Assembly (NCBI RefSeq): GCF_027359675.1
Contig: NZ_CP114786.1
Location: forward strand, 3,632,501 to 3,696,500
Origin: Roseibium sp. Sym1
GTDB lineage: Bacteria > Pseudomonadota > Alphaproteobacteria > Rhizobiales > Stappiaceae
Direction of reading: 5' to 3'
Length of the DNA: 64,000 bases
How positions within the stretch are numbered: the stretch's first letter is position 1; each line of letters begins with the position of its first letter. Of this stretch, positions 34,088-43,406 are shown piece after piece. A program made the position numbers and the translations under genes. Below the pieces are notes generated by a model. That model was not told where the DNA came from and did no database searches. It was given only the letters and a program-made list of their open reading frames with translations.

Positions 34088-34582
34088 ATGTCTCAATGCA
34101 GCGATGGTGAAGCCGCGCGTTTGTGGCCGACCCCGCAGGACCGGGCCCGGGCCTGCAACGATTTTTGCGCCCACATAGCGGCCGGATATTCAATCGACAG
34201 TTTCCCTGCCGCGGATCGTAGGACCATCCGGTATTACGCCGAGCAGTTTCCGCAAGACTTTCCGGCCGTGAAGATCGAGGCGGCCTTCCGCCAGGGGCTG
34301 CTGGAATGGGAGCGGATCGGCAAGGAAGGCGCCAAGGGAGATCTGCCCAAATTCAACGCCAGTGCCTGGAGTTTCAACATGAAAAACCGGGCGGGATGGC
34401 GCGACCGTTCAGAAGTCGAGGCCTGGAACATCCTGGGTGGGCCGGGTGACGCAACGGAAATAGAAACCCTCAAGCCGCGCAGCCCGGAGGAAATTGCCCT
34501 GGGTGTGATGGCCCTGCTTTCACGCGAGGAAATGCCGATCGATGGCAACAGCCCTGGAAACCCTGATCCAAGCAATCGATGA
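34088..34582 (+). CDS. Terminase small subunit
   Basis: A 164-residue protein. ARACNDFCAHIAAGYSIDSFP with a following helix gives the DNA-binding N-terminus, and KFNASAWSFNMKNRAGWRDRSEVE is the pattern seen in many phage small terminases. The ATG at 34088 follows AAGGTG. The gene ends 41 bases inside the large-terminase gene. The 15-bp repeats directly upstream are candidate binding sites. Confidence 0.75.
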   Translation: MSQCSDGEAARLWPTPQDRARACNDFCAHIAAGYSIDSFPAADRRTIRYYAEQFPQDFPAVKIEAAFRQGLLEWERIGKEGAKGDLPKFNASAWSFNMKNRAGWRDRSEVEAWNILGGPGDATEIETLKPRSPEEIALGVMALLSREEMPIDGNSPGNPDPSNR

Positions 34583-36122
34583 GCTGGACGCGCCGAAACG
34601 CGTATCCTTACAAAAACAATTGGACGAAGCCGGTGTTCTGGACCAGTTCGAGGTCTGGCGGCCGCAGCCCGGCCCGCAAACAGAAGGCTATTTCAGCCAA
34701 GCGGACCTGACGCTTTATGGCGGAGCGGCGGGGGGCGGCAAGACCGACCTGATCGCCGGATTGTCCCTGTTTGCCCATCACAAGGCGGCGATCTTCCGGC
34801 AATCCCTGAAATCGCTCAAAGGTCTGATCGAACGCATGAACAGCCTGATGCGGGAGGCGGGCATGGGCAAGATTTCCGGCAACCCGCCAAGATGGATCGG
34901 CCCGGATGAACGCATGATCGAATTCGGGCATCTCGGGTTGCCCGGATCGGAGGACGACTGGCAGGGCCGGGACCATGACCTGAAGGCCTTCGACGAGGGC
35001 GCGCAGATGGACCCGCGCAAGATCATCTTCGTGCTGGGCTGGCTGCGCTCGACGCGCCAAGGCCAGCGGTGCCGTGGCCTGATCGCCACCAATCCTCCGA
35101 TCGGCGGGCAGGGCGAGTTCCTGAGCGACTGGTTCGGACCCTGGCTCGATCCGCTGCATCCACTTTTTGGAACGGTGAAGCCGGGGGAATTGCTCTGGGC
35201 GGTTTTCATTGACGACGGCGATGCCATCCGCACCGTCTGGGTGGAGGGACCGGAACCGGTCGAGATCGAGGGGGACATGCGCACGCCGAAGAGCCGCACC
35301 TTCATTCCGGCCAGGCGGCAGGACAACAGGTATCTGGGGGCGGCCTATGATGCGCAGCTCGACCAGATGCCCGAACCCATGCGCACCGCGCTGAAGACCG
35401 GGAATTTCCTGGCAGCACGCCGGGACCATGACTGGCAGGTGATCCCCTCGGAGTGGGTGGACCTTGCGTTTCAGCGATATGACGCGGGTCTCGACAAGGA
35501 CCGGCCGATGGACGTGCTTGCGGTGGACGTCGCCCAGGGCGGCAAGGACAAGACGGTGCTTCAACCCCTGCATGGCCGGCGTTTTGAACAGAGCATCGTC
35601 CGCAAGGGGGCCGACACAAGGGACGGCTCGGATGTCGGTGCCCTGATCATCCGCGAACGCAGGGACAATGCCCTGATCGTGGTGGACTGTACAGGCGGCT
35701 GGGGAGGAGACACGGTCGGGTTTCTCTCCAGGGAGAATGGCATCCCGGTTGAAAAATGCGTCTTTTCCGGCCAGTCCGGCGAATGCGCGAAGGACAGCCG
35801 CATTCCCTTCTATAATCTCAGGGCCCAGCTTTACTGGCGGTTGCGCGAGGCGCTGCACCCGAAGAGCGGAGCCGGGCTCGCCATCAAGCGCTCCGCCACC
35901 GTCAAGGCACAGCTGACGGCCCATCGCTGGAAGATGAAGGGCGGCAAGATCCTGATCGAGAGCAAGGAAGACATCAAGGAAAGGCTCGGCGCGTCTCCGG
36001 ACGAGGCCGATGCCATTGTCGAGGCATGGGGATGGAAAGACCGGGCGGACTTGAAAAAAGTTCTGAAAACCGAGACGCGCCGCAGTGTCGTGCCAATGGA
36101 CGATCCGCTCGCCGGCTTCTGA
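34542..36122 (+). CDS. Terminase large subunit
   Basis: A 526-residue packaging motor. Residues 60-69 (GGAAGGGKTD) are the Walker A motif, KAFDEGAQM (Asp151, Glu152) Walker B with the catalytic Glu, and IATNPP the coupling motif. The C-terminal nuclease domain shows LAVDVAQGGKD (Asp329), VVDCTGGWGG (Asp382) and a late Asp in SPDEADAIVEAW. It pumps DNA through the portal and cuts the concatemer. The ATG at 34542 has GAGGAAA upstream. Confidence 0.92.
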   Translation: MATALETLIQAIDELDAPKRVSLQKQLDEAGVLDQFEVWRPQPGPQTEGYFSQADLTLYGGAAGGGKTDLIAGLSLFAHHKAAIFRQSLKSLKGLIERMNSLMREAGMGKISGNPPRWIGPDERMIEFGHLGLPGSEDDWQGRDHDLKAFDEGAQMDPRKIIFVLGWLRSTRQGQRCRGLIATNPPIGGQGEFLSDWFGPWLDPLHPLFGTVKPGELLWAVFIDDGDAIRTVWVEGPEPVEIEGDMRTPKSRTFIPARRQDNRYLGAAYDAQLDQMPEPMRTALKTGNFLAARRDHDWQVIPSEWVDLAFQRYDAGLDKDRPMDVLAVDVAQGGKDKTVLQPLHGRRFEQSIVRKGADTRDGSDVGALIIRERRDNALIVVDCTGGWGGDTVGFLSRENGIPVEKCVFSGQSGECAKDSRIPFYNLRAQLYWRLREALHPKSGAGLAIKRSATVKAQLTAHRWKMKGGKILIESKEDIKERLGASPDEADAIVEAWGWKDRADLKKVLKTETRRSVVPMDDPLAGF

Positions 36123-36136
36123 TCAGGGAGCTGTGC

Positions 36137-36655
36137 GTGCGCGACGCCAGTTATATTGCCGCCAATATGCGTGCCGAGGATTTTCGGGAAATTGCCTGCC
36201 TTTGGAAACACTGGGATACCCGCGCGCTCGGGGTCTGTGCCGTGGAAACAGCCGTGCCCGGCATGGCCTGGTCGGTCTGGTATGACGGCCAGCCGGCAGC
36301 CGCGTTCGGTTTCAGCCGTGCGTCGGCTTTCGATCCGGAGCACTGGCAGGCCTGGGCGTTCGGGACGGACAGGTTCCGCCGCTGCGTGCCGCAGCTGACC
36401 CGGCATGTCCTCGGGTTCAGGTCCCGGATCGAACGGGACTGCCGGCGGCTGCAGGTGATAACCCTGAAAGACCATGACATCGCCCATCGCTGGATCGAGG
36501 CCCTGGGGGCAAGGCGGGAGGGGTTGCTCAGGTCCTATGGACGCGGCGGCGAGGATTTCTGGATCTATGCTTGGGTGCGCAGACATGCAGTGACGGAAAC
36601 AACAGGGTGTCCCGGCGCGTCTGGCCAGGACGGTCGCAAGGCGTCATGGGAGTGA
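36137..36655 (+). CDS. T7 gp13-like / GNAT-fold phage protein
   Basis: A 172-residue protein started by GTG 36137 with GGGAG upstream. Its strands and the end RWIEALGARREGLLRSYGRGGEDFWIYAWVRR recall the GNAT-like fold of T7 gp13 (DUF2833), an assembly or internal virion protein. It follows the large terminase by 14 bases. Active acetyl transfer is unlikely because the acetyl-CoA loop is not conserved. Confidence 0.62.
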   Translation: MRDASYIAANMRAEDFREIACLWKHWDTRALGVCAVETAVPGMAWSVWYDGQPAAAFGFSRASAFDPEHWQAWAFGTDRFRRCVPQLTRHVLGFRSRIERDCRRLQVITLKDHDIAHRWIEALGARREGLLRSYGRGGEDFWIYAWVRRHAVTETTGCPGASGQDGRKASWE

Positions 36656-36668
36656 ATGCGGAAGCGCC

Positions 36669-38453
36669 TCAAGCGCTTGCCGCCACCCTTGCCTTGGCCC
36701 GTTTCTTGATGCCTTCCATCTTGCGATGGCTGGCAACAGCTTCCTTGCCGCCCCGGGTGGCGGTGTAGAGTTCGAAGGTTTCGAAGTCGCCGGTGCCGAC
36801 CGGGACAATGGCCGCGTCGGTGTAATCGAACCGTTTCGGATCGGCCCAGAGCTTCCTGATGAAACTCTGGAAACGCCACCGCTTGATCGCGAGCACCAGG
36901 ATGTTGCGGAAAGTTGCGGCATAATAGGCCGGGTAGAAGAGCAACGGGTTTTCGAGTTTCATGCCTGGTCGGCGGTCGCGCCTGTATTTCAGGCGCAGGA
37001 AACCGCCATCGAGAGAGAAGACATTGTGCAGTCGGGCGGCAGTGCCATAGACGAGCAACCGGTTCATCGTGGCGATCTTCTTGTTGCTGCCCAGTGCCGC
37101 GGCACGGCGCAGGATTGTATGGCAATGGTCCGGTGAATAGAAGCGTGTCCAGGCTTCCAGATAGAGTTCATCCAGGGCGTTGCCGGGGAAATTCGGGTGT
37201 CGAATGACGCTGTGGGTGAGATCGTAGCGGTTCAGGTCCGGATGCATCCATGTGCCGGCATCGACGGCCTTCTTGTGATCTTCCGAGCCAGGCAAGGGCG
37301 TCAGGATCGACAGGGACAGGATGTCGACCGCCAGTTCGCGCTTGATGACGTCAATGTCGTGCAGGACGGAGTCGCGCGTGTCGTTCGGAAAGCCGATGAT
37401 ATAGCCGGCGGTCAGGATTACCGGGTGTTTTTTCCAGGCCAGGAACATTTCCCGATAGTCGGTGATCTTGTTCTGGCGTTTCTTGGAACCGGCGAGATTG
37501 TCGGGGTTGATGTTTTCAAGTCCGATAAAGACCTGGTCGACGCCGGCCCGGACGCATTTGTCGATGAAATTCGGGATCTTGTGGCACAGCGTGTCCACCT
37601 GGATGATCAGGGTGAACTTCAGGCCTTGCTCCTCGCGGAGGTGAATGAGCGTGTCCAGAAACGCTTCCCAGTTGCGGTTGCGGGCAAAGTTGTCGTCGGT
37701 GACGAAAAACTTGGTGACGCCAATCGCGGCATGGTCCCTGATGATCTTTTCCAGGTCCTCGGTGGAGCGGAAGCGGCTGCCGCGGCCCTGTACATTGATG
37801 ATGCAGCAGAAGCTGCACTCGAACGGACAGCCACGGCCGAGATCGAAGCTGCCGTAACCGAGTGTGGACCGCTTGACCTGTTCCCTGTCGACCACCGGGA
37901 CCGGCTGGCCGGGCAGGGAAGGCAGGTCCCTGGTGTGGTCATAGACCGGCTTCAGCTGACCGGCATAGGCGTCGCGCAAGACCGGGTCAAAACGGCCGCC
38001 TTCCGCCTCGCCGAGGAAAAAGGAAACGCCAAGATCGAGTGCGTCGCGCATCTCGGCGGGCATCTCTGACAGCATCGCCATGCAGCCGGTGACGTGAAAT
38101 CCGCCGATGGAGACGGGCAGGCCGGCATCGAGAAACGGCTTAGCCAGGTCGACGGCACGCGGGAACTGGTTGCTCTGCACGCCGGTGAAACAGATCAGTG
38201 CGCCGGCGCCGCTGTCCCGGATCTCGTCGATGATCTTTTGGGGGCGAATGCGCGTGTTGCCTTCGTCATATGCATGGATGACGATGTCCACATTCGGGCC
38301 AAGTACCTGACGCTGCTTGCAATCCAGTGAGATGCCGGAGAGACAGGAAAGAGAATTCGCGGGAATGGAAGTCTTGTGCCAATGGATCGGATAGCCATTG
38401 TCGTCATATTTGGACGGTCGAATAAGAATAACATGGAATTTTTTGTCTGGCAT
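36669..38453 (-). CDS. B12-binding-type radical SAM protein
   Basis: A 594-residue protein. The N-terminal part (about 1-170) looks like a cobalamin-binding domain (ALICFTGVQSNQFPRAVDLAKPFLDAGLPVSIGGFHVTG), although no clear DxHxxG is seen. GRGCPFECSFCCI at about residue 210 holds the CxxxCxxC iron-sulfur motif of radical SAM enzymes, then FFVTDDNFARNR and VFIGLENINPDNL follow. The ATG at 38453 has GAGGGG upstream. It lies on the minus strand between phage packaging and portal genes and is not a phage gene. The reaction is unknown. Confidence 0.8.
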   Translation of the reverse strand: MPDKKFHVILIRPSKYDDNGYPIHWHKTSIPANSLSCLSGISLDCKQRQVLGPNVDIVIHAYDEGNTRIRPQKIIDEIRDSGAGALICFTGVQSNQFPRAVDLAKPFLDAGLPVSIGGFHVTGCMAMLSEMPAEMRDALDLGVSFFLGEAEGGRFDPVLRDAYAGQLKPVYDHTRDLPSLPGQPVPVVDREQVKRSTLGYGSFDLGRGCPFECSFCCIINVQGRGSRFRSTEDLEKIIRDHAAIGVTKFFVTDDNFARNRNWEAFLDTLIHLREEQGLKFTLIIQVDTLCHKIPNFIDKCVRAGVDQVFIGLENINPDNLAGSKKRQNKITDYREMFLAWKKHPVILTAGYIIGFPNDTRDSVLHDIDVIKRELAVDILSLSILTPLPGSEDHKKAVDAGTWMHPDLNRYDLTHSVIRHPNFPGNALDELYLEAWTRFYSPDHCHTILRRAAALGSNKKIATMNRLLVYGTAARLHNVFSLDGGFLRLKYRRDRRPGMKLENPLLFYPAYYAATFRNILVLAIKRWRFQSFIRKLWADPKRFDYTDAAIVPVGTGDFETFELYTATRGGKEAVASHRKMEGIKKRAKARVAASA

Positions 38454-38593
38454 ATCTGTCCCCTCGTCAGATTTGACTTTCCTTCCCCGGAAAGGGAAAG
38501 CCAGCAAAAGTCAGGGAGATCCTAGCAACATTTCCCGTTTCGGGAAAGTTGACGATTACCTTGCGTTACGTTTCGCAGCCAGATCCGGTCGGG

Positions 38594-39589
38594 CTACTCC
38601 TTCTTGAACAAGCCGCGATATTCGGTTGGGCTAAGCCCCAGTTTCTGGCGAAAATGGTGACGCAAGGCATGGGCGCTGCCAAAACCGACCAGGGCCGCGA
38701 CGGTCTCCATGCCGTCCTGCCCGGTGGTCAGAACATCCTTGGCGGCCTCGACCCGTTCCCAGGTGAGCCAGTCGCCCGGCGACATGCCCGTGGCCTCCGA
38801 AAACCGGCGCTGAAACGTGCGCGGGCTCATGGGGCATTGCGCGGCCAGGCGTTCAACGGTCCAGTCTTCCGCGAGGCGGCCACGCACCTCTTCAAGCAGT
38901 GACGCGATGGGATTTCCTGTGCGACAGGCGACAGGGCGTTCCAGAAACTGGGACTGGCCGCCGGCCCGATGGGAGGGAACGACAAGACGCCTGGCCACGC
39001 GGTTGGCCTTGTCCGCTCCGTAGTGCCGGCGGATGATCTCGAGCATTAGATCGATACCTGCCGCGCTGCCGGCGGATGTGTGGATGCGGTCTTCCAGGCG
39101 ATACAGGGAGGTCTCGTCGACGGTGACGTCGGGAAAGCGGGTGCGCAGTTTTTCGGCGTAGCGCCAATGTGTGGTCGCCGAACACCCGTCGAGGAGGCCG
39201 GTGGCTGCGAGAACAAAGGCGCCGGAGCAGATGGACAGGAGTTGGGCACCGCGCCGATGGGCTCGGCGAAGCGTCTCTATGAGATGGGCCGGCACTTCGG
39301 ACTCGGCGCCGCGCCAGCCCGGGACAACGATGATGTCGGCCTGGTCGATCACCGCAGGCTCGTGATCGGCGAAGACGCGCAATCCGCCCTGGGCGCGCAG
39401 CGGTCCGTCTTCGATCGCACAGCTGGCGAAACGGTACCAGTCTGCCCCGAATTCGGGTCTGGGCAGTCCGAAAATCTCCGCGGTGATGCCGAACTCGAAG
39501 GTGCACAGGCCGTCATAGACAAGCGCGACCACCAGCGGTCCGGTCAGCGCGGTGGCAGGGCAATGTGCTGAGGCAGAAGAATTTGGCAT
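38594..39589 (-). CDS. ftrA: FtrA-type AraC family regulator
   Basis: A 331-residue regulator: DJ-1/PfpI-like domain (about 12-190, VVALVYDGLCTFEFGITAEIFGLP; LSICSGAFVLAATGLLDG) and C-terminal AraC helices (about 230-325, WTVERLAAQCPMSPRTFQRRFSEATG). The combination with a divergent rhodanese gene is typical of FtrA loci. The ATG at 39589 opens MPNSSAS; longer starts are not needed. The signal is unknown; a link with sulfur or stress response is suggested by the partner. Confidence 0.8.
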   Translation of the reverse strand: MPNSSASAHCPATALTGPLVVALVYDGLCTFEFGITAEIFGLPRPEFGADWYRFASCAIEDGPLRAQGGLRVFADHEPAVIDQADIIVVPGWRGAESEVPAHLIETLRRAHRRGAQLLSICSGAFVLAATGLLDGCSATTHWRYAEKLRTRFPDVTVDETSLYRLEDRIHTSAGSAAGIDLMLEIIRRHYGADKANRVARRLVVPSHRAGGQSQFLERPVACRTGNPIASLLEEVRGRLAEDWTVERLAAQCPMSPRTFQRRFSEATGMSPGDWLTWERVEAAKDVLTTGQDGMETVAALVGFGSAHALRHHFRQKLGLSPTEYRGLFKKE

Positions 39590-39668
39590 GATTTTTACGT
39601 ATAGCGTCTTCCATGCCAATTGCCAACTGGGTTCCAGGCAGGTCAGATCGGGTTCGAAGGAGCATCCA

Positions 39669-40067
39669 ATGACCAACAATGTTACCAAGATACCAGCAGC
39701 CCCGAGCGATCTTGCGATGGAGCATTTTGCTTCGGAATTCACTTTCGAGACCGATTGCTGGGACGTGCATGACGCGCTGTCCGGCGAGCCGGGTTTCGTG
39801 CTTCTGGACGTCAGAGGCCCTGCGCTGTTCGAGAAGGGGCATGTGCCCGGCGCGGTCAATCTGCCGCATGGCAAGATTATCCGGTCCAAGCTGGCCAAGT
39901 GGTCCGAAGACACCCTGTTCGTGACCTACTGCGCCGGACCGCATTGCAATGGCGCGGCCCGGGGGGCACTCCGGCTGGCGGAACTCGGGCGTCCGGTCAA
40001 GATCATGGCCGGCGGCATAACCGGGTGGGTCGACGAAGGTTTCGACCTTGCCACCGGCATGGACTGA
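39669..40067 (+). CDS. Rhodanese-like protein
   Basis: A 132-residue single-domain rhodanese. FVLLDVRGPALFEKGHVPGAVNLPH is the CH2A-type strand-helix, and YCAGPHCNGA contains the active-site Cys. IMAGGITGWVDEGF ends the domain. It is divergent from ftrA with about 80 bases between and should be its target. A perfect hairpin at 40112 may end the transcript. Confidence 0.87.
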   Translation: MTNNVTKIPAAPSDLAMEHFASEFTFETDCWDVHDALSGEPGFVLLDVRGPALFEKGHVPGAVNLPHGKIIRSKLAKWSEDTLFVTYCAGPHCNGAARGALRLAELGRPVKIMAGGITGWVDEGFDLATGMD

Positions 40068-40111
40068 GAGGGGTGGGGTTGGCAGCCAGCGGGACGCGGT
40101 TCAAGTCGAAA

Positions 40112-40137
40112 GGATCCGGCCGGCCTTGGCCGGATCC
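40112..40137 (+). terminator. Hairpin after rhodanese gene
   Basis: Perfect 10-bp stem GGATCCGGCC / GGCCGGATCC with loop GGCCTT. No T run follows. Confidence 0.5.
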
Positions 40138-40335
40138 CTCCATGGGGCCGGAAGGGCGCACCGGGCCCGGGGATGTTCGCACCAGAGATCGCCTCGGCAT
40201 TCCTTGCGCGCTTGTCCGGGGCGTTGCAATCGAATGGAAATCCTCTGCTTCAAGTTGCAGCAGCAGAATTAATCGTGCACAGTTCCGTCTAGGAACAATT
40301 CATGAACATATTGGTCGGGTTTCAGGAAGGAAACA

Positions 40336-40812
40336 ATGGCAGACTTTGAAGATATTTCAGGCTGGCGCGAGGAGCTGGCGGCCTTCGAAAGGACCGAGGA
40401 AGGCAAAGCCTATTTCGGGGAATATGGTGCGAAACCGTCTCCCAAGCTGCCCTTTGAAACCGTGTTGCATGTCGGTGAATTGATGCAGCGGCACGAAGAG
40501 CTGCACCAGGCGGTGACAAGGATCGTCGCATGGGAAAAATTTCTTGATGAGCACCCCGAACTCGACCAGGAAGCCGATGCGTTCTGGGACAACAATCCGA
40601 CAGATGCCACGGACACGCTTTTCAAGTTCGTCTTCTGGTACGGAATGAAAACGCGGGTCCCGTTTGACTCCGCAAAACTGCTCTACGGCGAGTGGCTGCT
40701 GAAATACGTCGAAACCGGGCAGCTTCCCTCCCTGCGATCCGAGCAAACAAGAGACTTTGCCAAGAGCAAGCTTTCCAAACTGATCTCCTTCGCGGAGGAC
40801 CCTGACCAATGA
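40336..40812 (+). CDS. Hypothetical helical protein paired with the 672-aa protein
   Basis: A 158-residue, acidic, almost wholly helical soluble protein (SGWREELAAFERTEEGKAYFGEYG; LFKFVFWYGMKTRVPFDSAKLLYGEWLLKYVETG). A strong AGGAAGGAAAC ribosome site precedes the ATG. It overlaps the next gene by four bases (ATGA), a layout common for an antitoxin or immunity protein and its toxin, but also for a chaperone and its virion protein. No known family recognised. Confidence 0.6.
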   Translation: MADFEDISGWREELAAFERTEEGKAYFGEYGAKPSPKLPFETVLHVGELMQRHEELHQAVTRIVAWEKFLDEHPELDQEADAFWDNNPTDATDTLFKFVFWYGMKTRVPFDSAKLLYGEWLLKYVETGQLPSLRSEQTRDFAKSKLSKLISFAEDPDQ

Positions 40813-42827
40813 AGCCGAAGGTTGTTGTTCTCGATGCCTCGCAGGTCGATGCGATCGTGAAATATTCCGGCTTTGAGGGTCTTTCGGCCGTCGTGAAGCG
40901 TGGAGACTATTTTTTCTTCAGCGAAGACACCCATACCGAACTCAGAAACGGCGCCTGGTACAAGGGGGACAACCGGGCGGCCTTTGACGCGTGGATTGCG
41001 GACTTGCGGCAAGACGGGCGCATTTTGCGCGTCGACCCCGTTCTTCCAGATGAAGAAGACATTTATGATCCAAACGGCAAACGCCATACAAAGAGAGGCG
41101 GCGCCGAACGGTGGGACATGAGTGCGCGCAAATTCATGGCGCTGAACCCGGACTATGATTTCGAGGTCATCTCGCGGGACAAGGATTTTTACGAAAACCG
41201 AAACAGGGCGAAATGGAACGCCGACGCCGGCACCCACGCCAGGATCGTCGATACCGACTTCCGCTTCACGACCATGAAAAAGCTGATGGGGGAGCTGGTC
41301 GTTGACCCCGATCTCAACCTCTCTGAAGAACAATTCATGAACATCCGAGACAAATGGCAAGAAGGCTTTGGCGATGCAAAAGGGTTTCGCCAGGGGACAC
41401 TTGCGTTTCCGGAGAGCTACAAACAGGCTCAAATACTCCAGGAAACGGCTCGATTGCGGCGGATTGGAGGGCGTTTCTCAAAGCTGGCCCGCAAAGGCGC
41501 GCCGGTTGCTGTTCTCGGGCTTGCCGCCGTTCCCGTCATTTCCATGGTTCAGGCACGGGCCGAGGAACGAAATGTTTCCTTCGTGCAAGCGGCGGGCGAG
41601 TTGGGGCTGGAATTCACCGAGGACGATCTGAAGTCGCTTGCAGCAGATGTAGGTGTGGATCTTGCGGTAACATTGACACCCGTCGGAGCCCTCAAGAAGG
41701 CGTGGGATGTCCTGGGGAATATCGATGATATTGTCGCGCTGACCCAGCTATACGGCGAGGCCTATCCCGAGAACAGGGCGATCCAGGAAATGGCTGGCAT
41801 TGCTAGGGACGTTGAACGCTCGGATGCGTTCGCGACCTATGTCGGCGGGCGGGATGCGATGGTCGGTGTTGTTGGCAGTGCCATCGACCGGGTCTTCGGC
41901 AACAGTTCCGGTGACGCGGAGATCGGTCAGAAACTTAACGGCTTGCGGAGCGCCATCAACCATCCGGACGGCGCGTTTGCCAGGGGCGTGGAAGAGGATG
42001 CATCCGCTGACCTGCTCACGGGATCCCTGACCTCGATGACCGTTGCCGGCAACGAACAGACGGCTGTTCCCTTGACAAATTGGCCATCGATCGCGGGCTC
42101 TGACCCGATCTTGCCTTCTGGGTTTTCAACCGGGGGCGGTCCGGAAACGGAGGTGGCGCCCGGTATGCCCATTCCGTCCGGAAAAGCTGATGCCTTGGCA
42201 ACGGGCTTTGAAGGCGTGCGGGAGCAGGCGCCGGCAGGCGACACCGGCAAAGACCTCGGCCGGAAAACATCCTATGACCGGTACAGGCAGCTGGGGGCGA
42301 CGCCGGAGGAAGAAGCCGAGGCCCTCAGGGACTTCAATGCACTCCATGAAGAGAGCCTTCTGCAGATGGGCGGTGACCGGGAAGCCGCGGCCAGCCTGGC
42401 CGTCGAACGTTTCGCTCAGACGTGGGACACGTCGGCTTTTGCACCCGAAGCGGACGGTATCGTGATCAAGCATCCGGCTGAAAACGTGTATCCGGACCTG
42501 GATCGCGACGGGCACGGCTACCTGACCAAGGCGGTGCAGGCTCACCTGGCTTCCCACGGTATCGATGCAGCCAGGTGGTATTTGTCGCCGAATGAAAATA
42601 CAGGACGTGACTGGCGGAAGGGTTGGACCGACGAAGCCGGGTATGGTCCGCGTATGACCTTGTCCTATGACGACGACCAAGGCGTCCGCCATCTCCTGAG
42701 TGAGACCTTTCAGGCGAGGATCAGCAAAACCGGGACCGCGATTACCCGGAAGCCGGACCGAATTCCGGCGCATCAGATGACGCAGACCGGTGGCGGGGAA
42801 CGGGCCGATACCGCCGCGACGCATTGA
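40809..42827 (+). CDS. Multi-domain protein: PIN-like N-terminus, virion-type C-terminus
   Basis: A 672-residue protein. Residues of about 4-150 have a PIN-nuclease-like layout: VVVLDAS (Asp9), SEDTHTELRNG (Glu44) and FEVISRDKDFY (Asp124, Asp126). Residues 230-247 are hydrophobic (APVAVLGLAAVPVISMV), followed by a helical middle part. Residues of about 485-650 (EALRDFNALHEESLLQMGGDREAAASL..., VERFAQTWDTS, IVIKHPAENVYP) resemble the C-terminal domain of large internal/ejection proteins of podoviruses, where a TWG..MRYPPE-like pattern is usual. The gene could be a phage-delivered nuclease or an ejection protein. Both domain calls are from motif pattern only. Confidence 0.55.
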   Translation: MKPKVVVLDASQVDAIVKYSGFEGLSAVVKRGDYFFFSEDTHTELRNGAWYKGDNRAAFDAWIADLRQDGRILRVDPVLPDEEDIYDPNGKRHTKRGGAERWDMSARKFMALNPDYDFEVISRDKDFYENRNRAKWNADAGTHARIVDTDFRFTTMKKLMGELVVDPDLNLSEEQFMNIRDKWQEGFGDAKGFRQGTLAFPESYKQAQILQETARLRRIGGRFSKLARKGAPVAVLGLAAVPVISMVQARAEERNVSFVQAAGELGLEFTEDDLKSLAADVGVDLAVTLTPVGALKKAWDVLGNIDDIVALTQLYGEAYPENRAIQEMAGIARDVERSDAFATYVGGRDAMVGVVGSAIDRVFGNSSGDAEIGQKLNGLRSAINHPDGAFARGVEEDASADLLTGSLTSMTVAGNEQTAVPLTNWPSIAGSDPILPSGFSTGGGPETEVAPGMPIPSGKADALATGFEGVREQAPAGDTGKDLGRKTSYDRYRQLGATPEEEAEALRDFNALHEESLLQMGGDREAAASLAVERFAQTWDTSAFAPEADGIVIKHPAENVYPDLDRDGHGYLTKAVQAHLASHGIDAARWYLSPNENTGRDWRKGWTDEAGYGPRMTLSYDDDQGVRHLLSETFQARISKTGTAITRKPDRIPAHQMTQTGGGERADTAATH

Positions 42828-43178
42828 CAACCGGCAGATGGTTCCTGAAATCAATGTCGCCAGCGCGCTCAAGGAGAGTTGGGCCAGTGCCCCTTGTTTG
42901 CCAATTGGTTTTGAGAAACTTCATTCTAAACAACACCTTCAGACAATTTCTCATGCTGGACGTTTCGTCAAAACAGGCCTAAAAACAAACGCATAACGTT
43001 ATCTTGGAAACGTGTGCCCGATAGGGCCCGACCCGCATTCGACCGGCGTTGAACGGGCCCGGGAACTGCCAAGTCCCAGAAACAGAAACCACCTTTTGTC
43101 CCGGTGCAGGAGCGGCAAGCTCCGGCACCGGAACGGGCGCGTTTTTGCGTGGGCAGTCAAATTCGAAAGGAGCTATTC
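42828..43178. other. Intergenic region before the portal operon
   Basis: About 350 bases. The middle part (42910-43000) is AT-rich; a strong nested hairpin (43101-43131: CCGGTGC / GCACCGG around GGAGC / GCTCC) stands before the 75-aa gene and is followed by a T5 run some 12 bases later. It is probably a terminator for the cargo pair plus a promoter for the head genes. Confidence 0.5.
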
Positions 43179-43406
43179 ATGTGCATGTTTGGTGGGGGCG
43201 GCTCAAAGCAGCCGGCCCCGGAACCGACGCCGCCGCCACCGCGGGAACCCGATCCGCAGAGGCAGGCAAGGAACCTGCAGGAAAACAGCCGCCGTCGCCG
43301 GGCGGCCGCCTATGGTTCGCGGGCAACAAACCTGACCAGCCCGCTGGGTGTCGCCGATTTCGGCACCGCCTCGCGTCCCGGTGTAACGCTCCTGGGACGG
43401 GCCTGA
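43179..43406 (+). CDS. Small Gly/Pro-rich phage protein
   Basis: A 75-residue protein beginning MCMFGGGGSKQ with a Pro/Arg-rich centre and an end like LGVADFGTASRPGVTLLG. Similar small proteins lie beside head-tail genes in T7-like phages of Alphaproteobacteria. AAAGGAG precedes the ATG; the stop overlaps the portal start (TGATG). Role unknown. Confidence 0.65.
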   Translation: MCMFGGGGSKQPAPEPTPPPPREPDPQRQARNLQENSRRRRAAAYGSRATNLTSPLGVADFGTASRPGVTLLGRA

